Origin: Powellomyces hirtus
Lineage: Eukaryota; Chytridiomycota; Chytridiomycetes; Spizellomycetales; Powellomycetaceae
NCBI GenBank assembly: GCA_025526995.1
Contig: JAHLKG010000003.1
Location: forward strand, 62,001-126,000
Direction: 5' to 3'
DNA length: 64,000 nucleotides
Shown here: piece after piece, positions 10,006 through 20,017 of the stretch
How the letters are laid out: each line of letters starts with the position of its first letter
Numbering within the stretch: the stretch's first letter is position 1
Program-made: the position numbers and the translations under genes
The notes under the pieces: generated by a model
Databases searched by the model: none
Told to the model about the DNA's origin: nothing
What the model saw: the letters and a program-made list of their open reading frames with translations, nothing else

Positions 10006-10400
10006 GCCGGGGAAGTGTGATGCAGGGCATCTACCATGACCACCATAGCCGGGAGGAAGCCAAGTGACATTGGACGCAGCGGATGCATACGAACTGCTAC
10101 AAGGCTCAAGGGAGCACAGCGATGAGAAGGCAAGTACAGCGATGAGATTTGGGTACTGAATTTGATTATACGGCCCAAAGGCTAGGCCCCGAAGGAGCAA
10201 CGGACAACAAGTGAAAGTATGTACAAGAAAAAAGGGGGGGAAGAACTAATCAACCAAGCTTGGTGAAGCAGAATTGGCACCGATTGCCGTGGCACCGGTC
10301 GCCCAACCCGCACCGGAGGGGGGTTAATTTGCCACGTTCATCTCGCTGCGAAGGGAGCTGAGTTAGTCAGGTAAGACAGCAGCAGGCCGAAAAGTACTAC
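10006..10400 (+). other. Chromovirus 3' non-coding region between hairpin array and antisense frame
   Basis: No gene recognised. It is purine-rich with a short poly-A/poly-G stretch at about 10228-10241 and no repeat shared with the rest of the window. Confidence 0.5.
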
Positions 10401-10762
10401 TTACGCACGGACGTGGCCCATGCAGTGGAGGTGGTTGCATGGGAACATGCGGAGGTCCGCTCCGACATGGTTGCAGCCAGCGAACTGGCACCCGGCGGGG
10501 ATGGCCGCAAAGAAGAGGACCCGGTCGCAGTGGGGGGCGCCGCACGTCAACTGGCCCTGAGGGCCGTCGTTCCGGAAAGCAAAGGAACAAAGGAACCACA
10601 CCATTAGGGAGACATCAGGCCGCCTATCAGCAAAGGGGGAACATACTGTGTCGTCGGCCGCCGCCACGATGCAGGGCCGGCACACCAGATGGTGGCATTC
10701 CAACATGAACATCTTGCTCTTGCGGAAACGGCGGCATTTCCAGCAAGATGGCAAGTCGGCCG
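10401..10762 (-). CDS. Antisense Cys/His-rich open frame in chromovirus 3' region
   Basis: The minus-strand frame ADLPSCWKCRRF ... MLECHHLVCRPCIVAA gives CX2C followed by CHX3CX2C, a zinc-finger-like spacing; later TCGAPHC, GCQFAGCNH and FPCNHLHC follow. It ends at a stop overlapping a good donor (GTGC|GTAAGT), so it may be spliced leftward. Its 5' side runs into the copia LTR, and joining 10762 to 20384 keeps the frame open for about 20 more codons. It could be a captured host gene fragment or an antisense gene of the element. I do not recognise a specific family. Confidence 0.35.
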
Positions 10763-11127
10763 TATTGGAGATATTGGCACTTCCAGTACTTTATCGGAAT
10801 TGCAGAGGATTGGCCGAATTCGATGTGGCCTCCAGTATACTTCGTAAAGGGGGTTTACAGAGCTCTTCTGTGATGCAGTTGACAATGTAGCGTTGTCAGA
10901 TGCACGGAGATGTAATGTATGTGAATGTATTTCTTGTCTTAAAGTCTTATCGGTAATGTCTCGCTTCGAGCGTTCTAATCTACTTTTTCTCCAATCACGT
11001 GATCACACGTGATCCAATTCAGCTCTTAGCGTTACCGGTATCGTGGTCACGCGTTCTAGCCGGAGATTCCAAATTAGGATCTAGTGTAAGGACTAACGTT
11101 AAGTACGCAAGGCTCAACATTCCAATA
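10763..11127 (-). repeat. Copia LTR (3' LTR of minus-strand copy)
   Basis: 365 bp, TATTGGA...TCCAATA on the minus strand (7-bp inverted ends). Carries paired CACGTG motifs near 10995-11012. Confidence 0.9.
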
Positions 11128-11166
11128 CACCCCCTGTCCGAGCAATCAATCCGCGATGATGGGATT

Positions 11167-13728
11167 TTACTCATTCGGGAGCTCCGTCATGGACGCTTTC
11201 GTCATTGGCGTGATGGTGTTGACGTGGTGCTTGATGCACATGCTTTCGCGATGGTATTTGAATGCCGGGGCCGGTAAAGGCTTCGTAAGTGAGTCGGCTA
11301 CCATTTCAGCGGTGGGTAAGTACTCCAGGTGAATCTCCTTGTCGATGTGATCACGAATGAAGTGATGTCGAATGTCGATGTGCTTGGTACGGGCGTGATG
11401 CACGGGATTCATTGCCAACGAGATGCATGACTGATTGTCTTCGTAGATCGTTGTAGGTCGAGCATTTTCATCGAGATATTCGGGGATTTGGAGTTCTTGC
11501 AGAAGTGAGCGAAGCCAGATTGTCTCTTGAGTGGCGAAGGAGAGTGCCATGTATTCAGCTTCGGTAGATGAGAGAGCAACGGTGGGTTGGCGCTTCAAAG
11601 CCCAAGTAACGGGGCCCGCATTTTCAATGTAGAAAAGGTAGCCAGTGATTGACCGTCGATCAATGATGTTGTTTCCCCAATCGGCATCGCTGTAGCCGTG
11701 AAGGGTGACGTTATTTCCGCCGATGCAAAGGCTGTAATCTGATGTTCCCCGTAGGTAGCGAAGAACTCGCTTTGCAGCTTGCAGATGTTGAGGCGAAGGG
11801 TTGCTTGCGAAGCGAAAAAGCATACTGACTGCGACAGCGATGTCAGGACGCGTGCATATCATCAGGTACATGAGAGAACCAACGATTTCGCGATATTCTC
11901 CTTCTTGCGGGTTAGGTGAAGTCTTTGTATTTTCGACTTTGTAGGGTTCGAGCTTGGTCTGGTCCATCGGAGTGTTGACGGGCTTGCAATCTTGCATACC
12001 AAAGCGCTCAAGGATGTCATTTACATATGACTCTTGATCGAGGTAGATGACGTGCCTTGAGTAGTCGCGTCGAACTCTCATTCCCAGATAGTGATTGACT
12101 TTGCCTAGGTCTGTCATGTTGAACTCGTTGTGCAGGGATGTCTTAATTGACGAGATTTCCGATTCGGTCTTTGCGAAAATGAGGAGATCGTCAACGTAGA
12201 CGGAGATGTACTGCGATGAGTCACTTTCAGGTAGAGTTCTGATGTAAACGGCATTGTCATTTGCCAGGCGCTTAAATCCCAAGGAGGTCAGTTCCTTGTG
12301 AAGTAGGGAGTACCATTTGCGCGGGGCTTGTTTCAGACCGTAAAGGGCCTTTCGGAGTCGAAGGATGGTCCGTGGCAGAAAGCCAGAGCCTTCAGGGGCA
12401 TAGATTAGGATAGTCTCAGTAACGATCCCATTCAGGAATGCGGTTACGACATCCATTTGATGGCATTTCAAGCCTAGACTGGCGGCGAGAGCGAGGAGGA
12501 CGCGTTGGGTAGCTATCTTGGCAACCGGAGCGTAGGTTTCGTTGTAGTCGATGCCGTAGCATTGTTCGAAGCCTTTCACTACAAGCCGGGCCTTGTATCG
12601 TTGGGGTTGACCATTCAGGTCTTGCTTAATCTTGAATACCCATTTAGTGCAGATGGGCCGTTGATTGTGCGGTAAGGATTTGGGGTTAATGACTTCCCAT
12701 GTTTCATTGGTATGAAGGGACTTCAATTCGGCATTTATGGCCTCGGTCCACTTCGGCGTGTCGTCTGATGAGAGCGCTTGTTTGTAAGTTTGGGGTTCTT
12801 TGGTACTTGCAGCCGAAAGAGCGGTCGCCGTCTTCTCGTTGATGTAGTCAGTGAAGACTGTCAAATGATTGACATTTTCGAGCTGTTCCCATGTATTATC
12901 TTCGTCTTCGAATCCTAGCCATTTGCAGAGGAATTTGGGGCCTTCCGGGCCATCACGTGAGTCGAGAATCTCTTCGACTTCGTAGAGTTCTTTGGGCGGA
13001 ATGTAGTCTTTCGCTAGTTCGAGTGCTGAGGTTTCGTCGAACGTTACATCGCGAGAAATGACTATTTCTTGACGGTTGTCATCCCAACAGCGGTAAGCGC
13101 CGTCAAATTCGTAACCGATGAGTTTGAGACGTGTGGCGCGCGGTGCCAACTTTGAGACTTGTTTTCTCTTGACAAGATGCACGAAGGCATTGGCCCAAAT
13201 CACTCGGAGGTGAGAAAGTGAGGGCTCTTTGCCATTGAGCCGTTCGTACGGCGAAATGTTGTTATTGGACTTGTGGGGTAGGCGATTCCGTAAGTAGACT
13301 GATGTAGCCGCTAACTCTGTCCAGAGTTGTTTTGGGATGCCGTATGACTGTTCCAATGAACGCATGGTGTCGAACAGAGTGAGGTTGAACCTTTCAGCTA
13401 CACTGTTGGACTGTGGGGAATCTGCAGCGGTGAGTTCGTGCAGAATGCCCTTTTTCGAAATGAATTCTTTCAGATCGTGATTGACAAACTCCCCCCCTAG
13501 ATCGGAATGAAGTCTTCTGACCCTTTCGTTGGTCTGTTTTTCGATGAAATTGATGAATTCAATCCATTTTGCAGTAGATTCGCTCTTTGTCTTCAAAAAG
13601 AAGATCCATGTGAAGCGTGAATAGTCATCGATCACAACGAGGGCATATTTCTCATCGCCAACCGCGGGTATGTGCGGACCGTTTAGGTCGAAATGTAGGC
13701 GATCGAGTGGCGTCTTGGACCGTGTCAT
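11167..13728 (-). CDS. Copia Pol (minus copy): integrase core, chromodomain, RT, RNase H
   Basis: An uninterrupted 853-codon frame. Integrase core has the catalytic triad Asp14 (LHFDLNGP), Asp76 (RRLHSDLGGEF) and Glu112 (SNSVAERFNLT). Residues 248-298 form a chromodomain. RT starts near 328 (WTEAINAELKSL) with YVDDLLIFAK; RNase H has YSDADWGNN, ALSSTEAEYMAL and YEDNQSC. The integrase zinc finger lies upstream in a separate frame because of a TAA (13765-13767). The element copies through an RNA intermediate and inserts the cDNA. This copy has all catalytic residues; it cannot be expressed as one polyprotein because of the stops and its missing 5' end. Confidence 0.9.
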   Translation of the reverse strand: MTRSKTPLDRLHFDLNGPHIPAVGDEKYALVVIDDYSRFTWIFFLKTKSESTAKWIEFINFIEKQTNERVRRLHSDLGGEFVNHDLKEFISKKGILHELTAADSPQSNSVAERFNLTLFDTMRSLEQSYGIPKQLWTELAATSVYLRNRLPHKSNNNISPYERLNGKEPSLSHLRVIWANAFVHLVKRKQVSKLAPRATRLKLIGYEFDGAYRCWDDNRQEIVISRDVTFDETSALELAKDYIPPKELYEVEEILDSRDGPEGPKFLCKWLGFEDEDNTWEQLENVNHLTVFTDYINEKTATALSAASTKEPQTYKQALSSDDTPKWTEAINAELKSLHTNETWEVINPKSLPHNQRPICTKWVFKIKQDLNGQPQRYKARLVVKGFEQCYGIDYNETYAPVAKIATQRVLLALAASLGLKCHQMDVVTAFLNGIVTETILIYAPEGSGFLPRTILRLRKALYGLKQAPRKWYSLLHKELTSLGFKRLANDNAVYIRTLPESDSSQYISVYVDDLLIFAKTESEISSIKTSLHNEFNMTDLGKVNHYLGMRVRRDYSRHVIYLDQESYVNDILERFGMQDCKPVNTPMDQTKLEPYKVENTKTSPNPQEGEYREIVGSLMYLMICTRPDIAVAVSMLFRFASNPSPQHLQAAKRVLRYLRGTSDYSLCIGGNNVTLHGYSDADWGNNIIDRRSITGYLFYIENAGPVTWALKRQPTVALSSTEAEYMALSFATQETIWLRSLLQELQIPEYLDENARPTTIYEDNQSCISLAMNPVHHARTKHIDIRHHFIRDHIDKEIHLEYLPTAEMVADSLTKPLPAPAFKYHRESMCIKHHVNTITPMTKASMTELPNE
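12835..12987 (-). other. Chromodomain inside copia Pol (minus copy)
   Basis: Residues 248-298 read LYEVEEILDSRDG ... KFLCKWLGFEDEDNTWEQ, matching the chromodomain pattern YxVExIL...LVKWxGY...NTWEP. The aromatic cage positions are Tyr249, Trp270 and Phe273. It sits between integrase and RT, not at the integrase C-terminus as in gypsy elements. Confidence 0.8.
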
Positions 13729-13764
13729 CGTACCGTTGAATGGTGAGCGCTTGTGCTTACCAAA

Positions 13765-14115
13765 TTAGCAACCTTTGCAGACTTCGTTGGTCATTGGGAG
13801 CTTGAGTTGTTTCATGATGTGAGTGCCAGGATGGCCCAATCGGTGATGCCAGAGGGTTCCTTCGTTGATAGGAGAAGAGGGACCAGAACCAGCCCCAGAA
13901 GAAGCCGCCGAAGCAGCAGCGGAGGCAGTGCTAAAGCTGCCGGCCCCCTCTGCAGGGGTGCGTGCCCCCCCCCCCCTTCCTTTCCGAGAGCACCGAGGGG
14001 GCGGTGCTCTGGGGGGGGGGGCATCCTCAGTAAGGATGGGGCTGACGTTCCCCGACACTGAAATGGTCGGGTTTGGAGTAGAACGCGTGACCGAGATACC
14101 GGTAGCGTCTGTCAA
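13765..14115 (-). pseudogene. Copia integrase zinc-finger segment and Ser/Ala linker (minus copy)
   Basis: The end of this frame is WHHRLGHPGTHIMKQ ... EVCKGC, the HHCC integrase N-domain, followed by TAA and then FGKHKRSPF in the same frame; CAA to TAA explains the stop. Upstream is a low-complexity linker with a 12-base C run and an 11-base G run. The plus copy has 10 in the second run and is shifted out of frame there. Confidence 0.75.
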
Positions 14116-14175
14116 CAGGTTGAGCGCTTGAATCGATGTATTGGACGCGTGTGCCGGTACATTGGACGCGTTTGT

Positions 14176-14967
14176 TCATTTTGTCAATTCGGTAGATGTA
14201 TTTTTTGACGTGTGTGTCGGTACATTGGACGCGTTTGTCCTTGAGCGAGTTTGAGTAGCGAAAGCCATCGGAGTTGGCGAGATGTGATACATTCCTCGAA
14301 CGAGAGGTATGGTGATGTCATTTGTAGTGCCATTGCAGTCTTGAATGACGGCGCTTTCATCTTCAAAGGTGACTCTCTTTCCATCTTTGGCGAGAGCGGA
14401 GACCGAGATGAGAGTTTTGGCGAGTTTTGGAACGTAGAGGACATCAGTGAGAGGTACATCTCCATCTGGAAGCTTCAAGATAGCGTTCCCTTTCGCTTCG
14501 GCATCGAGAAAGGCGTTGTTTCCAAATCTGACGCGCGTTGAGTGCTCTTCGTAGGATTCGAGAATGGAAATGTCATTTGTCATGTGCTGTGAGCAGCCCG
14601 AATCCAGGTAAGCCAATGTAGTGGCGTTATGTGCTTCTGCAATGTTGGCATTAGCAGCGGGTTTTAAGGCTTTGACTGCCTTGGCTTTGAGGGGACAATT
14701 GAATGGGGTATGTTCATTCGAATTGCATAACCAACAGGGGAAGTTCTGTCTCTTCTTCGAGTCTGTGGTCTTCTTTGCGTCGGTCTTCTTGTGACTTGAG
14801 CCGTCTTTCTTTGAAGGTTGGGCTTCGAGCGTGATGTTTTCGCTCTTCTTGGCGAATCAGTTGTTTTGGTTACTCTTGTTACTTCCATTATCCAGACGCT
14901 TGGCAGCTGCCATGAGGCCATGGAGATCCTTGAAACTTTGAGTTCTGATGAGCTCTGCATGATGCAA
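14176..14967 (-). pseudogene. Copia Gag C-terminus and protease (minus copy, 5'-truncated)
   Basis: Protease motif AYLDSGCSQHMTND is intact and the zinc knuckle CWLCNSNEHTPFNC (CX2CX4HX4C) lies upstream. The frame ends with TGA 14176-14178, shared with the plus copy. A frame break near 14850 separates it from the remaining gag codons. The copy ends at 14967, where it joins the LTR fragment of the other copy. Confidence 0.8.
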
Positions 14968-15059
14968 ACCCCCCTTTACGAAGTATACTGGGGGCCACAT
15001 CGAATTCGGCCAATCCTCTGCAATTCCGATAAAGTACTGGAAGTGCCCATATCTCCAAT
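14968..15059 (+). repeat. Truncated 5' LTR of plus-strand copia copy
   Basis: About 92 bp matching the last part of the full LTR, starting AAACCCCCCTTTACGAAG and ending TCTCCAATA, followed by the primer site. The LTR promoter side is missing, so this copy lacks its own 5' promoter. Confidence 0.85.
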
Positions 15060-15075
15060 AGGTTATGAGCCCTGA
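15060..15075 (+). promoter_or_regulatory. Copia primer-binding site (initiator Met-tRNA anticodon-arm type)
   Basis: GGTTATGAGCCCTGAG follows the LTR end directly. It is complementary to the initiator tRNA anticodon stem-loop and does not begin TGG. Confidence 0.7.
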
Positions 15076-15175
15076 GACCGGTCGAATTCGAATCATTCTC
15101 CCTTCATAAAACCTGTAAACTACAAGTCTTCCGTCGAAATTCAAGTGCCAAGAAAGTACCGAGCACACCGTCAAG

Positions 15176-16063
15176 ATGCCAACGGCAAGATCTCCCATTC
15201 AAGGAGTGCAGACCCGCCAACAAGCCCGTCAAGCCACACAAGAAGCCCAACGGGGTCCTGACGCTGAAGAAGACGTTAATATCGATGCCTCGATCTACCA
15301 TGATTCCCACAACGCAGATGCCGATGTGGATGAGATGAATCATGGAGAAATTCATGCAGACTCGGCGATAGTACCGTCCAAAGTACCGACTGACATTGTC
15401 ATGGAAATTCTGCAGAGGTTCAAGATGGAATTCGACAAAAAGCTCAACCATCGGATGGACAGGTTGGAGAGGACTTTATTGGCTAGTTCAAACCCTCTCG
15501 CTACATCAACTTCCCATCAACAACCCGAGAAGTATGAAAAGCCTCATATCGGTGGTCATCCTATGGCCGTTTCACCGATGAGAAGCCCAAAAGCGGGCCT
15601 TGAGTACCCTTTTCTACATCAACACATTACTCACGGCGAAGTTGAAGCCCCAGTTGCCCCTCACTTTCGTCCGTCTTCCCCAACGGAGAGCACAACAACT
15701 ACGAGCAGCAGAAAGAGCAATGATCGAGACGCACAATGTACATCATTTGCATACTTCAAATCTGCGATCGATGCAGTACCTACATTCGACGGGACGGGAA
15801 ATCTCTCAAAACTCGCCGACTTTGTCAATCAACTTACTCTAGTCTTTCGCCTAAAACCTGTATCTGAAGAAGAACAACTCTCATTCATCTTCATGAAGCT
15901 CTCTGGCGAAGCAAAACAATGGTATCGCAATCACCAGAAAGATGCCGAACAAGGGATGGTGGAGCCCATCACGGATTGGGAATCCTTCAAGCCTCCCTTT
16001 CTCTCGCGTTACCAACCAAGCAATCACGGAGAAACTTTGCTCACTCAACTTGAAAGACTCTGA
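15176..16063 (+). pseudogene. Copia Gag N-terminal part (plus copy)
   Basis: Starts at ATG 15176 about 100 bases after the primer site (MPTARSPIQGVQTRQQARQA). A polar N-terminal region is followed by a capsid-like core: VPTFDGTGNLSKLADFVNQL, LSGEAKQWYRNHQ, FLSRYQPSN. It ends with TGA 16061-16063 in ...LERL[stop]QGSHSISQYN; the same frame continues into 16127-16969. CGA to TGA explains the stop. Confidence 0.85.
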
Positions 16064-16969
16064 CAAGGAAGTCATTCCATCTCGCAGTACAATACCTCAT
16101 TCACGAAGATTACAAGTCAAATCCCCTTGAAGGTGCCGTTCGAAATCTACAAGTGGTTTTACCTTCGCGGAATGAATGAACATCATGCAGAGCTCGTCAG
16201 AACTCAAAGTTTCAAGGATCTCCATGGCCTCATGGCAGCTGCCAAGCGTCTGGATAACGGAAGTAACAAGAGTAACCAAAATAACCGATTTGCCAAGAAG
16301 AGCAAAAACATCGCGCTTGAAGCCCAACCTTCAAAGAAAGACGGCTCAGGTCACAAGAAGACCGACGCAAAGAAGACCACAGACTCGAAGAAGAGACAGA
16401 ACTTCCCCTGTTGGTTATGCAATTCGAATGAACATACCCCATTCAATTGTCCCCTCAAAGCCAAGGCAGTCAAAGCCTTAAAACCCGCTGCTAATGCCAA
16501 CATTGCAGAAGCACATAACGCCACTACATTGGCTTACCTGGATTCGGGCTGCTCACAGCACATGACAAATGACATTTCCATTCTCGAATCCTACGAAGAG
16601 CACTCAACGCGCGTCAGATTTGGAAACAACGCCTTTCTCGATGCCGAAGCGAAAGGGAACGCTATCTTGAAGCTTCCAGATGGAGATGTACCTCTCACTG
16701 ATGTCCTCTACGTTCCAAAACTCGCCAAAACTCTCATCTCGGTCTCCGCTCTCGCCAAAGATGGAAAGAGAGTCACCTTTGAAGATGAAAGCGCCGTCAT
16801 TCAAGACTGCAATGGCACTACAAATGACATCACCATACCTCTCGTTCGAGGAATGTATCACATCTCGCCAACTCCGATGGCTTTCGCTACTCAAACTCGC
16901 TCAAGGACAAACGCGTCCAATGTACCGACACACACGTCAAAAAATACATCTACCGAATTGACAAAATGA
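16064..16969 (+). pseudogene. Copia Gag C-terminus, zinc knuckle and protease (plus copy)
   Basis: In frame with 15176-16063. Contains KDLHGLMAAAKRL, a Lys-rich stretch, the knuckle CWLCNSNEHTPFNC and protease AYLDSGCSQHMTND. It ends at TGA 16967-16969, again explained by CGA to TGA, after which the frame continues toward the integrase zinc finger. Tandem copies of a CGCGTCCAATGTACCG word lie around 16905-17005. Confidence 0.85.
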
Positions 16970-17379
16970 ACAAACGCGTCCAATGTACCGGCACACGCGT
17001 CCAATACATCGATTCAAGCGCTCAACCTGTTGACAGACGCTACCGGTATCTCGGTCACGCGTTCTACTCCAAACCCGACCATTTCAGTGTCGGGGAACGT
17101 CAGCCCCATCCTTACTGAGGATGCCCCCCCCCCAGAGCACCGCCCCCTCGGTGCTCTCGGAAAGGAAGGGGGGGGGGGGCACGCACCCCTGCAGAGGGGG
17201 CCGGCAGCTTTAGCACTGCCTCCGCTGCTGCTTCGGCGGCTTCTTCTGGGGCTGGTTCTGGTCCCTCTTCTCCTATCAACGAAGGAACCCTCTGGCATCA
17301 CCGATTGGGCCATCCTGGCACTCACATCATGAAACAACTCAAGCTCCCAATGACCAACGAAGTCTGCAAAGGTTGCTAA
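16970..17379 (+). pseudogene. Copia linker and integrase zinc finger (plus copy, frame-shifted)
   Basis: This is the counterpart of 13765-14115. Its first homopolymer has 10 C where the minus copy has 11, so the frame is lost before WHHRLGHPG. The zinc-finger codons are present in another frame and end with TAA 17377-17379, shared with the minus copy. Confidence 0.75.
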
Positions 17380-17415
17380 TTTGGTAAGCACAAGCGCTCA
17401 CCATTCAACGGTACG

Positions 17416-19977
17416 ATGACACGGTCCAAGACGCCACTCGATCGCCTACATTTCGACCTAAACGGTCCGCACATACCCGCGGTTGGCGATGAGAAATATG
17501 CCCTCGTTGTGATCGATGACTATTCACGCTTCACATGGATCTTCTTTTTGAAGACGAAGAGCGAATCTACTGCAAAATGGATTGAATTCATCAATTTCAT
17601 CGAAAAACAGACCAACGAAAGGGTCAGAAGACTTCATTCCGATCTAGGGGGGGAGTTTGTCAATCACGATCTGAAAGAATTCATTTCGAAAAAGGGCATT
17701 CTGCACGAACTCACCGCTGCAGATTCCCCACAGTCCAACAGTGTAGCTGAAAGGTTCAACCTCACTCTGTTCAACACCATTCGTTCATTGGAACACTCAT
17801 ACGGCATCCCAAAACAACTCTGGACAGAGTTAGCGGCTACATCAGTCTACTTACGGAATCGCCTACCCCACAAGTCCAATAACAACATTTCGCCGTACGA
17901 ACGGCTCAATGGCAAAGAGCCCTCACTTTCTCACCTCCGAGTGATTTGGGCCGATGCCTTCGTGCATCTTGTCAAGAGAAAACAAGTCTCAAAGTTGGCA
18001 CCGCGCGCCACACGTCTCAAACTCATCGGTTACGAATTTGACGGCGCTTACCGCTGTTGGGATGACAACCGTCAAGAAATAGTCATTTCTCGCGATGTAA
18101 CATTCGACGAAACCTCAGCACTCGAACTAGCGAAAGACTACATTCCGCCCGAAGAACTCTACGAAGTCGAAGAGATTCTCGACTCACGTGATGGCCCGGA
18201 AGGCCCCAAATTCCTCTGCAAATGGCTAGGATTCGAAGACGAAGATAATAAATGGGAACAGCTCGAAAATGTCAATCATTTGACAGTCTTCACTGACTAC
18301 ATCAACGAGAAGACGGCGACCGCTCTTTCGGCTGCAAGTACCAAAGAACCCCAAACTTACAAACAAGCGCTCTCATCAGACGACACGCCGAAGTGGACCG
18401 AGGCCATAAATGCCGAATTGAAGTCCCTTCATACCAATGAAACATGGGAAGTCATTAACCCCAAATCCTTACCGCACAATCAACGGCCCATCTGCACTAA
18501 ATGGGTATTCAAGATTAAGCAAGACCTGAATGGTCAACCCCAACGATACAAGGCCCGGCTTGTAGTGAAAGGCTTCGAACAATGCTACGGCATCGACTAC
18601 AACGAAACCTACGCTCCGGTTGCCAAGATAGCTACCCAACGCGTCCTCCTCGCTCTCGCCGCCAGTCTAGGCTTGAAATGCCATCAAATGGATGTCGTAA
18701 CCGCATTCCTGAATGGGATCGTTACTGAGACTATCCTAATCTATGCCCCTGAAGGCTCTGGCTTTCTGCCACGGACCATCCTTCGACTCCGAAAGGCCCT
18801 TTACGGTCTGAAACAAGCCCCGCGCAAATGGTACTCCCTACTTCACAAGGAACTGACCTCCTTGGGATTTAAGCGCCTGGCAAATGACAATGCCGTTTAC
18901 ATCAGAACTCTACCTGAAAGTGACTCATCGCAGTACATCTCCGTCTACGTTGACGATCTCCTCATTTTCGCAAAGACCGAATCAGAAATCTCGTCAATTA
19001 AGACATCCCTGCACAACGAGTTCAACATGACAGACCTAGGCAAAGTCAATCACTATCTGGGAATGAGAGTTCGACGCGACTACTCAAGGCACGTCATCTA
19101 CCTCGATCAAGAGTCATATGTAAATGACATCCTTGAGCGCTTTGGTATGCAAGATTGCAAGCCCGTCAACACTCCGATGGACCAGATCAAGCTTGAACCC
19201 TACGAAGTCGAAAATACAAAGACTTCACCTAACCTGCAAGAAGGAGAATATCGCAAAATCGTTGGTTCTCTCATGTACCTGATGATATGCACGCGTCCTG
19301 ACATCGCTGTCGCAGTCAGTATGCTTTCTCGCTTCGCAAGCAACCCTTTGCCTCAACATCTGCAAGCTGCAAAGCGCGTTCTTCGCTACCTACGGGGAAC
19401 ATCAGATTACAGCCTCTGCATCGGCGGAAATAACGTCACCCTTCACGGCTACAGCAATGCCGATTGGGGAAACAACATCATTGATCGACGGTCAATCACT
19501 GGCTACCTTTTCTACATTGGAAATGCGGGCCCCGTTATTTGGGCTTTGAAGCGCCAACCCACCGTTGCTCTCTCATCTACCGAAGCTGAATACATGGCAC
19601 TTTCCTTCACCACTCAAGAGACAATTTGGCTTTGCTCACTTCTGCAAGAACTCCAAATCCCCGAATATCTTGATGAAAATGCTCGACCTACAACGATCTG
19701 GGAAGACAATCAGTCATGCATCTTGTTGGCAATGAATCCTGTGCATCACGCCCGTACCAAGCACATCGACATTCGACATCACTTCATTCGTGATCACATC
19801 GACAAGGAGATTCATCTCAAGTATTTACCCACCGCTGAAATGGTAGCCGACTCACTTACGAAGCCTTTACCAGCCCCGGCATTCAAATACCATCACGAAA
19901 GCATGTGCATCAAGCACTACGACAACAACATCACACCAATGACGAAAGCGTCCATGACAGAGCTCCCGAATGAGTAA
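17416..19977 (+). CDS. Copia Pol (plus copy): integrase core, chromodomain, RT, mutated RNase H
   Basis: 853 codons, near-identical to 11167-13728. Integrase triad and RT motif YVDDLLIFAK are intact and the chromodomain is at 18157-18309 (NKWEQ where the minus copy has NTWEQ). In RNase H the first catalytic Asp is Asn: YSNADWGNN instead of YSDADWGNN, a G-to-A change within a CpG (gCGAt to gCAAt). Other changes include WEDNQS for YEDNQS. RNase H of this copy is probably inactive. Confidence 0.9.
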   Translation: MTRSKTPLDRLHFDLNGPHIPAVGDEKYALVVIDDYSRFTWIFFLKTKSESTAKWIEFINFIEKQTNERVRRLHSDLGGEFVNHDLKEFISKKGILHELTAADSPQSNSVAERFNLTLFNTIRSLEHSYGIPKQLWTELAATSVYLRNRLPHKSNNNISPYERLNGKEPSLSHLRVIWADAFVHLVKRKQVSKLAPRATRLKLIGYEFDGAYRCWDDNRQEIVISRDVTFDETSALELAKDYIPPEELYEVEEILDSRDGPEGPKFLCKWLGFEDEDNKWEQLENVNHLTVFTDYINEKTATALSAASTKEPQTYKQALSSDDTPKWTEAINAELKSLHTNETWEVINPKSLPHNQRPICTKWVFKIKQDLNGQPQRYKARLVVKGFEQCYGIDYNETYAPVAKIATQRVLLALAASLGLKCHQMDVVTAFLNGIVTETILIYAPEGSGFLPRTILRLRKALYGLKQAPRKWYSLLHKELTSLGFKRLANDNAVYIRTLPESDSSQYISVYVDDLLIFAKTESEISSIKTSLHNEFNMTDLGKVNHYLGMRVRRDYSRHVIYLDQESYVNDILERFGMQDCKPVNTPMDQIKLEPYEVENTKTSPNLQEGEYRKIVGSLMYLMICTRPDIAVAVSMLSRFASNPLPQHLQAAKRVLRYLRGTSDYSLCIGGNNVTLHGYSNADWGNNIIDRRSITGYLFYIGNAGPVIWALKRQPTVALSSTEAEYMALSFTTQETIWLCSLLQELQIPEYLDENARPTTIWEDNQSCILLAMNPVHHARTKHIDIRHHFIRDHIDKEIHLKYLPTAEMVADSLTKPLPAPAFKYHHESMCIKHYDNNITPMTKASMTELPNE
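18157..18309 (+). other. Chromodomain inside copia Pol (plus copy)
   Basis: Same domain as in the minus copy with one Thr to Lys change. Cage residues Tyr/Trp/Phe are retained. Confidence 0.8.
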
Positions 19978-20017
19978 AAATCCCATCATCGCGGATCGAT
20001 TGCTCGGACAGGGGGTG

